Shown piece after piece: positions 23,803 to 30,784 of a stretch of 64,000 bases of DNA (positions are counted from its first letter, which is position 1; each line of letters opens with the position of its first letter). The stretch covers positions 276,483-340,482 of the forward strand of contig NZ_KB890602.1 in NCBI RefSeq assembly GCF_000373145.1, in the 5' to 3' direction. Source of the stretch: Thermus oshimai DSM 12092 (GTDB lineage Bacteria; Deinococcota; Deinococci; Deinococcales; Thermaceae). The position numbers were made by a program, and so were the translations under genes. The notes beneath the pieces are model-generated. The model was not told where the DNA came from. It worked only from the letters and a program-made list of their open reading frames with translations, and ran no database searches.

Positions 23803-25395
23803 ATGCAAGCTTTTCCCAGCAAGTACGGCAACGCCCTGGAGTTCGGGCACCTCATCGCCGGGGAGGAGGTCTTTGAGGGGCAGGTCCTGGAGCGGAGAAA
23901 CCCTTCGGACCGGGAAGACCTCATCGCCCGCTTCCCCGAAGGCACCAAGGACACCCTGAGGCGGGCCGCCCTGGCGGCGCGGGAGGCCTTTGAGGCCTGG
24001 TCCCGCACCCCGGCCCCCATCCGGGGCCAGGTCCTCTTCAACCTGGCCAAGATCCTGGAGCGGGAAAAGCCCACCCTCACCCGGCTCATGGTGCGGGAGG
24101 TGGGGAAGACCCCCAAGGAGGCCGCGGGGGACGTGCAGGAGGCCATAGACACCGCGGTCTTCTTCGCCTCGGAAGGGCGGAGGCTCTACGGCCAGACCGT
24201 GCCCAGCGAGATGCGGGACAAGGAGCTCTTCACCTTCCGCAGGCCCCTCGGGGTGGTGGGGATGATCACCGCGGGCAACTTCCCCATCGCCGTACCCAGC
24301 TGGAAGCTCATCCCTGCGGTCCTCACCGGGAACGCGGTGGTCTGGAAGCCCTCCGACGACTCCCCCACCCTCTCCTACCTCTTCGTGAAGCTCTTTGAGG
24401 AGGCGGGCCTGCCCCCTGGGGTCATCAACCTGGTCTTTGGCGGCGGGAAGGACTCCACGGGCCAGTGGCTGGTGGAGCTCATGGACGAGGGGCTTTTCCA
24501 GAAGTTCGCCTTCACCGGGAGCACCAAGGTGGGGCGCTGGATCGGGGAGGTGGCGGGGCGGAACCTCATAAGGCCCACCCTCGAGCTCGGCGGAAAGAAC
24601 CCCCTGGTGGTCATGCGGGACGCCGATCTGGACCTGGCGGTGGAGGGGGCCTGGTGGAGCGCCTTCGCCACCGGGGGCCAGCGGTGCACCTCCGCGGGGA
24701 ACATCCTGGTGGACGCCCCCATCTACGAGGAGTTCAAAAGACGCTTCCTGGAGAGGGTGGAGGCCACCTGGGTGGGCAACCCCCTCCTCCACCCCGAGGT
24801 GACCTACGGCCCCTTCATCAACGAAAGGCTTTTTGAGCGCTGGCTGGAGCACTACGCCTGGGGGGAGAAGGAGGGGGCGGTCCTCCTCTATGGCCGGGGG
24901 CGGATCACCCGGGAGAACCCCTACCCCCATTTCCTGGGGGACCCCGAGGCGGGGCTTTTTGGCTGGCCCACGGTCTGGGAGGCCCGGCCGGGGATGCGCC
25001 AGTTTGAGGAGGAGATCTTCGGCCCCACCATCAACCTGGTGAAGGTGGACGGGATTGAGGAGGCCATCCGGGTGGCCAACAGCACCCCCTACGGCCTTTC
25101 CAGCGCCATCTACACCAACCACCGCCACTGGGCCTACCTCTTCAAGGTGGGCATCCGGGCGGGGATGACCAGCATCAACAACACCACCGTGGGGGCGGAG
25201 GCCCACCTGCCCTTCGGCGGGGTGAAGGCCAGCGGCAACGGGGCCCGGGAGTCGGGGATCTGGGTCATAGAGGAGTACACCTACTGGCACGCGGTGAACG
25301 AGGAGTACTCGGGCCGGCTGCAGCTTGCGCAGATGGACACCGGCTACATCAGCCCCAAGGCCCCCACCCCCTGGGGGGAGGTGCTGGGGTTTTAA
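23803..25395 (+). CDS. NAD(P)+-dependent aldehyde dehydrogenase (ALDHTt-type)
   Basis: Oxidises aldehydes to acids. The 530 residues have PWNF-equivalent MITAGNFPIAVPSWKLIPAV, nucleotide loop FTGSTKVGR, catalytic Glu in TLELGGKNP and catalytic Cys295 in GGQRCTSAGN. The C-terminus is about 30 residues longer than usual (LQLAQMDTGYISPKAPTPWGEVLGF). The thermophilic ALDHTt of T. thermophilus has this length, Cys295 and an extended C-terminal arm reported to cover the active-site entrance, so this is its orthologue. GGAGGT fixes the start. A terminator separates it from gdhA. Confidence 0.92.
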   Translation: MQAFPSKYGNALEFGHLIAGEEVFEGQVLERRNPSDREDLIARFPEGTKDTLRRAALAAREAFEAWSRTPAPIRGQVLFNLAKILEREKPTLTRLMVREVGKTPKEAAGDVQEAIDTAVFFASEGRRLYGQTVPSEMRDKELFTFRRPLGVVGMITAGNFPIAVPSWKLIPAVLTGNAVVWKPSDDSPTLSYLFVKLFEEAGLPPGVINLVFGGGKDSTGQWLVELMDEGLFQKFAFTGSTKVGRWIGEVAGRNLIRPTLELGGKNPLVVMRDADLDLAVEGAWWSAFATGGQRCTSAGNILVDAPIYEEFKRRFLERVEATWVGNPLLHPEVTYGPFINERLFERWLEHYAWGEKEGAVLLYGRGRITRENPYPHFLGDPEAGLFGWPTVWEARPGMRQFEEEIFGPTINLVKVDGIEEAIRVANSTPYGLSSAIYTNHRHWAYLFKVGIRAGMTSINNTTVGAEAHLPFGGVKASGNGARESGIWVIEEYTYWHAVNEEYSGRLQLAQMDTGYISPKAPTPWGEVLGF

Positions 25396-25409
25396 GGAGT
25401 CCTCGCGGC

Positions 25410-25450
25410 AGGGGACCCCTCGTCGCCCCAAGGACAGGGGTCCCCTTTGG
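25410..25450 (+). terminator. Intrinsic terminator after the aldehyde dehydrogenase
   Basis: Inverted repeat AGGGGACCCCT (25410-25420) / AGGGGTCCCCT (25436-25446), 11 bp, 15-nt loop, then TTGG. Each arm is itself nearly palindromic. Confidence 0.7.
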
Positions 25451-25456
25451 GGGGCG

Positions 25457-25462
25457 TATAAT
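25457..25462 (+). promoter_or_regulatory. gdhAB promoter -10
   Basis: Consensus TATAAT, 16 nt before the gdhA ATG at 25479. The leader would be only about 10 nt and has no Shine-Dalgarno. Confidence 0.6.
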
Positions 25463-25478
25463 CCTTAGCGGTGATGCT

Positions 25479-26738
25479 ATGGGAATCCCCGCCTACCGGC
25501 CCCCGGAGGACCCGGGGCTTTGGGACGTGTATTTGGAGTGGCTGGAGCGGGCCCTCAAGGTAGGGCAGGTGCACCCCACCACCCTCGAGTACCTGGCCCA
25601 CCCCAAGAGGCTCGTCACCGTTTCCCTGCCCGTGGTGATGGACGACGGGAAGGTGCGCTTTTTCCAGGGCTTTAGGGTGGTGCACGACATCGCCCGGGGG
25701 CCCGCCAAGGGGGGGGTGCGCTACCACCCCCGCGTGACCCTGGGCCAGACCGCGGGCCTGGCCGCCTGGATGACCTTCAAGGCCGCGGTGTGGGACCTCC
25801 CCTTCGGGGGGGCCGCGGGGGGCGTGGCCGTGGACCCCAAGGCCCTCTCCGGGCGGGAACTTGAGCGTCTGACCCGCCGCTACACCGCGGAGCTCATCGG
25901 CCTCATCGGCCCGGACGTGGACATCCTGGGGCCGGACCTGGGCACGGACCAAAAGGTCATGGCCTGGATCATGGACACCTACTCCATGACCGTGGGCTCC
26001 ACCGTGCCCGGGGTGGTCACGGGCAAGCCCCACGCCCTGGGGGGCTCTGAGGGGCGGGACGAGGCCGCGGGGTTTGGGGTGGCCCTGGTGCTCAAGGAGG
26101 TGGCCGAGCGGAGGGGCCTGCCCCTACGGGGGGCCCGGGTGGCCCTCCAGGGCTTCGGCCAGGTGGGGGCGGGCTTCGCCCTGAAGGCGGAGGCGCTGGG
26201 CCTTAAGGTGGTGGCCGTCTCCACCGGGCGGGGGGCCATGTACCGGGAGGAGGGCCTTCCCGTGAGGGAGGTTCTCGCCCACTACGAGGCCACGGGGGAC
26301 CTACCCCAGTACGACCTTCCCCCGGAGGAGCTCTTCGCCCTCCCCGTGGACTACCTGGTCCTGGCGGCCCACGAGGGGGCGCTGGACGGGGAGGGGGCGC
26401 GGGCGGTGCGGGCCAAGGCGGTCCTCGAGGCCGCCAACTTCGGCCTCACCCTGGAGGCCGAGGCCCACCTCCTGGGGCGGGGGGTGCTGGTGGTCCCCGA
26501 CCTCCTCACGGGGGGCGGGGGGCTTCTGGCGAGCTATTTGGAGTGGGTCCAGGACCTCAACATGTTCTTCTGGACCCGGGAAGAGGTGGAGGCGCACTTC
26601 GCCCGCAAGGTGGAGGCCACGGTGGGGGAGGTGCTTTCCGAGGCGGAAGGGAGGGGCCTGGACCTGCGCATGGCCGCGCTCTGCCTGGCCCTCAAGCGTT
26701 TGGACGAGGCCACCAGGCTTCGGGGGGTTTACCCTTAA
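25479..26738 (+). CDS. gdhA: Glutamate dehydrogenase-like regulatory subunit GdhA
   Basis: Protein of 419 residues of the hexameric glutamate dehydrogenase family, but probably not catalytic. The substrate-binding segment [11 protein letters not shown] is intact, yet the catalytic-lysine motif GG-x-K-GG reads GGAAGG, with Ala113 where GdhB has Lys114. Thermus GDH is known to be a hetero-oligomer of a regulatory GdhA and a catalytic GdhB, activated by leucine; the lost lysine agrees with that. The Rossmann domain (VALQGFGQVGAGFA) is present. gdhB follows after 13 bp. Confidence 0.92.
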   Translation: MGIPAYRPPEDPGLWDVYLEWLERALKVGQVHPTTLEYLAHPKRLVTVSLPVVMDDGKVRFFQGFRVVHDIARGPAKGGVRYHPRVTLGQTAGLAAWMTFKAAVWDLPFGGAAGGVAVDPKALSGRELERLTRRYTAELIGLIGPDVDILGPDLGTDQKVMAWIMDTYSMTVGSTVPGVVTGKPHALGGSEGRDEAAGFGVALVLKEVAERRGLPLRGARVALQGFGQVGAGFALKAEALGLKVVAVSTGRGAMYREEGLPVREVLAHYEATGDLPQYDLPPEELFALPVDYLVLAAHEGALDGEGARAVRAKAVLEAANFGLTLEAEAHLLGRGVLVVPDLLTGGGGLLASYLEWVQDLNMFFWTREEVEAHFARKVEATVGEVLSEAEGRGLDLRMAALCLALKRLDEATRLRGVYP

Positions 26739-26751
26739 AAGGACCTAAGCT

Positions 26752-28026
26752 ATGAAGAGCGAACCGCTTTCCTACTTGGGTAAGGACGACGGACCTTGGC
26801 GCATCTTCACGGAGCAGGTGGACCGGGTGGTCCCCTACCTGGGGCGGCTTGCCCCCTTGGCGGAAAGCCTCAAGCGGCCCAAGCGCATCCTGGTGGTGGA
26901 CGTGCCCATCCACCTGGACGACGGCACCGTGGCCTACTTTGAGGGCTACCGGGTCCACCACAACACCGCCCGCGGCCCGGCCAAGGGGGGGGTGCGCTAC
27001 CACCCCCAGGTCACCCTCTCCGAGGTCATGGCCCTGGCCGCCTGGATGACCATCAAAAACGCCGCGGTGGGCCTGCCCTACGGGGGGGGTAAGGGGGGGA
27101 TCCGGGTGGACCCCAAGAAGCTTTCCGTGAGGGAGCTTGAGCGCTTAACCCGCCGCTACACCTCGGAAGTGGGCATCCTCCTGGGCCCGGACCGGGACAT
27201 CCCCGCCCCCGACGTGAACACCGGGGAGCGGGAGATGGCCTGGATGATGGACACCTTCTCCATGAACGTGGGCCGCACCGTGCCCGGGGTGGTCACGGGG
27301 AAGCCCATCGCCCTAGGGGGCTCTCTGGGCCGGAGGGACGCCACCGGGCGGGGGGTCTTCGTCACCGCCGCCGCGGCCGCGGCCAAGATCGGCCTCCCCA
27401 TTGAGGGGAGCCGGGTGGCCATCCAGGGCTTCGGCAACGTGGGGAACGCCGCGGCCCGCATCTTCCACGACCACGGGGCCAAGGTGGTGGCCGTCCAGGA
27501 CGCCACGGGCACGGTCTACCGCGAGGAGGGGATAGACCCCTACGACCTCCTCCGCCACGTGGCCGAGACCGGGGGGGTGCGGGGCTACCCCAAGGCCGAG
27601 CCCCTGCCGAACCCCGAGTTCTGGGCCCTGCCCGTGGAGTTCCTCATCCCCGCGGCCCTCGAGGCCCAGATCACCGAGCACAACGCCTGGCGCATCCAGG
27701 CCAGGATCATTGCCGAGGGGGCCAACGGCCCCACCACCCCCGCCGCGGACGACATCCTGCAGGAAAAGGGCGTTTTGGTGGTGCCGGATGTCATCGCCAA
27801 CGCGGGCGGGGTCACGGTGAGCTACTTTGAGTGGGTGCAGGACTTCAACTCCTACTTCTGGTCCGAGGAGGAGATCAACGCCCGCCTGGAGAAGGTCCTG
27901 CGGAACGCCTTTGAGGCGGTGTGGCAGGTGGCGGAGGAGAAGCGGATCCCCTTGCGCACCGCCGCCTACGTGGTGGCCGCCACCCGGGTCCTGGAGGCCC
28001 GGGCCCTTCGGGGGCTTTACCCCTAG
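26752..28026 (+). CDS. gdhB: Catalytic glutamate dehydrogenase GdhB
   Basis: Interconverts glutamate and 2-oxoglutarate plus ammonia with NAD(P)+. The 424 residues hold [15 protein letters not shown], conserved Lys in [19 protein letters not shown] with catalytic Lys114, the [18 protein letters not shown] motif, and the dinucleotide fold [17 protein letters not shown]. About half its residues match GdhA, so the pair arose by duplication. Follows gdhA in the same operon; a GNAT gene starts 3 bp later. Confidence 0.95.
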   Translation: MKSEPLSYLGKDDGPWRIFTEQVDRVVPYLGRLAPLAESLKRPKRILVVDVPIHLDDGTVAYFEGYRVHHNTARGPAKGGVRYHPQVTLSEVMALAAWMTIKNAAVGLPYGGGKGGIRVDPKKLSVRELERLTRRYTSEVGILLGPDRDIPAPDVNTGEREMAWMMDTFSMNVGRTVPGVVTGKPIALGGSLGRRDATGRGVFVTAAAAAAKIGLPIEGSRVAIQGFGNVGNAAARIFHDHGAKVVAVQDATGTVYREEGIDPYDLLRHVAETGGVRGYPKAEPLPNPEFWALPVEFLIPAALEAQITEHNAWRIQARIIAEGANGPTTPAADDILQEKGVLVVPDVIANAGGVTVSYFEWVQDFNSYFWSEEEINARLEKVLRNAFEAVWQVAEEKRIPLRTAAYVVAATRVLEARALRGLYP

Positions 28027-28029
28027 CCC

Positions 28030-28560
28030 ATGCGCCCGGACTGGCCCCGCTTTGGCCGCGTGACCCTGAAGCCCATGGCCGAGGGGCTTTCCGAGGAGGA
28101 GTGGCGGGGCCTTTACGACACCTTTCGCGACCCCGAGGTGGCGGAGTGGAACGGGGCGAGCCCCCTAAAGACCCCCTTTTGGCTCTTCAAGCGCTTTGTA
28201 TTGGCGGAGAACCGCCGCAAGGACCGCCTGGCCTTCGTCATCCTGGACGAGGAAGGGGCCTATGTGGGCACCCTGGAGCTCTACAACCTCACCCCGGAGG
28301 AGGCCACCCTGGGCATCCTCCTCAAGCGGGAGCGCTGGGGCCAGGGCTACGGCACGGAGGCGGTGCGGGCGGCTTTGGCCTACGCCTTCGGCCCCTTGGG
28401 GCTTAAGCGGGTGCGCCTCCGCACCTTTGCCCACAACCTCCGCGCCCGCCGGGCCTTCCTGAAGGCCGGCTTCCGGGAGGTGGGGGAAAGCCCCGGGCCC
28501 CGGGGCCAGCGGGACGTGCACATGGAGGTAAGGCGTGAGGATTTTAGCCCCCAGGCTTAG
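28030..28560 (+). CDS. GNAT-family N-acetyltransferase (RimJ/RimL-like)
   Basis: Protein of 176 residues with the acetyl-CoA fold: RLAFVILDEEGAYVGTLELYNL, the pyrophosphate loop KRERWGQGYGTEAVRAALAYAF (Q/RxxGxG/A), LKRVRLRTFAHNLRARRAFLKAGFREVG. The layout resembles RimJ/RimL-type enzymes that acetylate protein N-termini or small amines; the substrate is unknown. Its 3' end holds the ribosome binding site and first 26 nt of the next gene. Confidence 0.88.
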   Translation: MRPDWPRFGRVTLKPMAEGLSEEEWRGLYDTFRDPEVAEWNGASPLKTPFWLFKRFVLAENRRKDRLAFVILDEEGAYVGTLELYNLTPEEATLGILLKRERWGQGYGTEAVRAALAYAFGPLGLKRVRLRTFAHNLRARRAFLKAGFREVGESPGPRGQRDVHMEVRREDFSPQA

Positions 28561-29422
28561 GGAAGAGGTCTTCGCCCTCCTCCCCGAGGGGGTGGAGGTG
28601 CGCTTCCTGGACGAGCCCTGGCCTAAGGGAGCGGACCTCTTCATCCCCCCCTTCGGCCAGGAAGAGGTGGTGCGGAAGGTGTTTGCGGAGGTGGAGGTGC
28701 GGGTGGTCCAGACCCTCTCCGCGGGGGTGGACTGGATCCTGCCCCTTCTCCCGCCGGGGGTGACCCTCTGCGACGGTTCGGGGATCCACGACGCCCCGGT
28801 GGCGGAGTGGGTGGTCATGGCCCTCCTGGCCCTCCTCAAGGACCTGCCGGGCTTCCTGGAGGCAAAGAAGGAAGGGCGCTGGGCCCCGAAGCGGCTTGAG
28901 GACCTCGAGGGCAAGACCGTCCTCCTCCTGGGCTACGGTTCCATCGGCCGGGCGGTGGAGGCCAGGCTTAGGCCCTTCGGGGTGGAGGTCCTCCCCGTGG
29001 CCAAGCACGCCCGGCCCGGGGTCTACACCCCCAAGGACCTCCCCCACCTCCTTCCCCAGGCGGACGCGGTGGTCCTCCTCCTCCCCCTCACCCCCGAGAC
29101 CCAGAAAGCAGTGGACCAGGCCTTCCTGGAGCGGATGAAGCCGGGGGCCCTCCTGGTGAACGCGGGCCGGGGCGGCCTGGTGGACACCGAGGCCCTCCTT
29201 AAGGCCCTGGAGGCGGGCCGGGTGCGGGCGGCTTTGGACGTGACGGACCCCGAGCCCCTCCCCGAGGGCCACCCCCTGTGGGCCAGGGCCCAGCTCCTCA
29301 CCCCCCACGTGGCCGGGCTTTCCGAGGGCTTCACCCGCCGGGCGGCCCGGTTTTTGGCGGAGCAGGTGGGGCGCTACCTCCGGGGGGAGCCCCTTCTTAA
29401 CGTGGTGCAGGAGGGGTACTGA
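28535..29422 (+). CDS. D-2-hydroxyacid dehydrogenase family protein
   Basis: Protein of 295 residues, shorter than most members. The NAD fold is intact (TVLLLGYGSIGRAVEARL) and so is the catalytic triad: Arg in LVNAGRGGLVDTEAL, Glu in DVTDPEPLPEGHPLW, His in LLTPHVAGLSEGFTRRA. The substrate domain is compact. The natural 2-oxo acid is unknown. It starts at GTG 28535 with GGAGGT 5 nt upstream, inside the GNAT gene (26-nt overlap). The next gene starts in its stop codon (TGATG). Confidence 0.88.
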   Translation: MRILAPRLREEVFALLPEGVEVRFLDEPWPKGADLFIPPFGQEEVVRKVFAEVEVRVVQTLSAGVDWILPLLPPGVTLCDGSGIHDAPVAEWVVMALLALLKDLPGFLEAKKEGRWAPKRLEDLEGKTVLLLGYGSIGRAVEARLRPFGVEVLPVAKHARPGVYTPKDLPHLLPQADAVVLLLPLTPETQKAVDQAFLERMKPGALLVNAGRGGLVDTEALLKALEAGRVRAALDVTDPEPLPEGHPLWARAQLLTPHVAGLSEGFTRRAARFLAEQVGRYLRGEPLLNVVQEGY

Positions 29423-29643
29423 TGGTGGTGATCCTCCACGGGGACCTGAGGCGCTTTGGGGAGCGGCTGGAGGTGGAGGCCAGAACCCCCCTGGAGGCCC
29501 TAAGGAAGCTCGGCATCCCCCTGGAGGAGGTTTGGCTTTTGGCGGTGGGGGATAGGCCGGTGGAGCCGGAAGAGGAGGTGGAGGGCCCCCTCGAGGTCTA
29601 CCCTCCGGTGGCGGGGGGTGGTATACTTTTCTTCCTGCCCTGA
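29422..29643 (+). CDS. MoaD/ThiS-like ubiquitin-fold protein with a tail after the Gly-Gly
   Basis: Protein of 73 residues of the beta-grasp sulfur-carrier superfamily: VVILHGDLRRFGERLEVEA, TPLEALRKLGIPLEEVWLLAVGDRPVEPEEEVEG, then the signature end LEVYPPVAGG. MoaD, ThiS and TtuB stop right at this Gly-Gly, whose carboxyl is activated; here GILFFLP follows. Activation would therefore need tail removal, or the protein does not work as a carrier. The DNA encoding the tail also carries a TATACT promoter box for the next gene. The start overlaps the previous stop (TGATG). Confidence 0.75.
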   Translation: MVVILHGDLRRFGERLEVEARTPLEALRKLGIPLEEVWLLAVGDRPVEPEEEVEGPLEVYPPVAGGGILFFLP

Positions 29644-29700
29644 GGCAGGCGGCGCACAAGGGGGGAGCCGGACGCCCACCCCGCGTAGAAAGGAGCGAAG
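29622..29700 (+). promoter_or_regulatory. Promoter and leader of the DHS-like gene
   Basis: TATACT (29622-29627) lies inside the end of the MoaD-like gene. The leader of about 70 nt contains a hairpin CCTGCC-CTGA-GGCAGG (29634-29649) over that gene's stop codon and ends in AAAGGAGCGAAG before the ATG. Confidence 0.5.
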
Positions 29701-30723
29701 ATGGATAAGAAAACCCTCCTCTCTACGCCCGTGGAGCCCATTGACATCAAGGCCTTCGACGCCGGGCCCATCCTCGAGGCCATGGGCAAGACGGCCTTCC
29801 AGGCCAGGAACCTCCACCGCGCGGCGGAGATCTACCTGAAGATGCTCCAGGACGACTGCGCGGTGATCCTCACCCTGGCGGGGAGCCTGGTCTCGGCCGG
29901 GCAGGGCCTCATCGTCCACGACCTCATCCGCAAAGGGCTGGTGGACGCCATCGTGGCCACGGGGGCCAACATCGTGGACCAGGACTTCTTTGAGGCCCTG
30001 GGCCACCGCCACTACCAGGGGGACCCCAAGGCCGACGACGAGACCCTAAGGCGGCTCTGGATTGACCGCATCTACGACACCTACATTGACGAGGCCGAGC
30101 TCCGGCACACGGACTACACCATCGCCGAGATCGCGGACAGCCTCCCGCCCCGCCCCTACTCCAGCCGGGAGTTCATCTGGCACATGGGCCGGTATCTGGC
30201 CGAGCGGGGCCTGGGGGAGAAGAGCATCGTGCGGGCCGCCTACGAGGAGGGGGTCCCCATCTTCGTCCCCGCCTTCTCCGACTCCTCCGCGGGCTTCGGC
30301 CTGGTCTACCACCAGGTGAAAAACCCCAAGGCCCACGTGACCATAGACTCCGTGGCCGACTTCCGGGAGCTCACGGAGATCAAGCTCAAGGCCGGCACCA
30401 CGGGCCTGGTCATGCTGGGGGGCGGGGTGCCCAAGAACTTCGCCCAGGACATCGTGGTGGCGGCGGAGGTCCTCGGCCACGAGGTGGAGATGCACAAGTA
30501 CGCTATCCAGATCACCGTGGCCGACGAGCGGGACGGGGGGCTTTCGGGCTCCACCCTCTCCGAGGCCCAAAGCTGGGGCAAGGTGGACGCGGCCCTTTCC
30601 CAGATGGTCTTCGCCGAGGCCACCCTGGCCTTCCCCCTCCTCGCCTCCTACGTCTACCACCGGGCCCCCGCGCGGGCCAAGCGGCGCTACGCCGACCTCT
30701 TCTCCGTAGAGGTCCCCGCCTAA
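29701..30723 (+). CDS. Deoxyhypusine-synthase-like protein
   Basis: Protein of 340 residues clearly homologous to eukaryotic/archaeal deoxyhypusine synthase, which moves the aminobutyl group of spermidine to a lysine of eIF5A. Conserved blocks are LTLAGSLVSAGQGLIVHDLI, VATGANIVDQDFFEALGH, VPIFVPAFSDSSAGFGLVYH, TTGLVMLGGGVPKNF, AIQITVADERDGGLSGSTLSEAQSWGK and the imine-forming Lys in SWGK. Bacteria lack eIF5A, so the acceptor is probably a free amine such as putrescine, giving homospermidine (inference), or an unknown protein. Thermus makes many unusual polyamines, which fits. Confidence 0.88.
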   Translation: MDKKTLLSTPVEPIDIKAFDAGPILEAMGKTAFQARNLHRAAEIYLKMLQDDCAVILTLAGSLVSAGQGLIVHDLIRKGLVDAIVATGANIVDQDFFEALGHRHYQGDPKADDETLRRLWIDRIYDTYIDEAELRHTDYTIAEIADSLPPRPYSSREFIWHMGRYLAERGLGEKSIVRAAYEEGVPIFVPAFSDSSAGFGLVYHQVKNPKAHVTIDSVADFRELTEIKLKAGTTGLVMLGGGVPKNFAQDIVVAAEVLGHEVEMHKYAIQITVADERDGGLSGSTLSEAQSWGKVDAALSQMVFAEATLAFPLLASYVYHRAPARAKRRYADLFSVEVPA

Positions 30724-30733
30724 GCCCGGCTTT

Positions 30734-30767
30734 CCCCCCGGGGGGTGGCGGTCCCCCCGGGGGGTTT
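30734..30767 (+). repeat. Tandem CCCCCCGGGGGG palindromes after the DHS-like gene
   Basis: Two identical 12-bp palindromes (30734-30745 and 30753-30764) separated by TGGCGGT, then TTT. C6 of one copy can pair with G6 of the other, giving a terminator-like stem in the 61-bp gap before the next gene. Confidence 0.6.
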
Positions 30768-30784
30768 GCTAGACTCTTCGGCAA

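Noticed and set aside
29600-29643. Frameshift in the G-run of the MoaD-like gene as the cause of the extra tail
   Set aside because: Shifting the G-run by one base either way does not give a stop at Gly-Gly, so the tail is not an obvious sequencing artefact.
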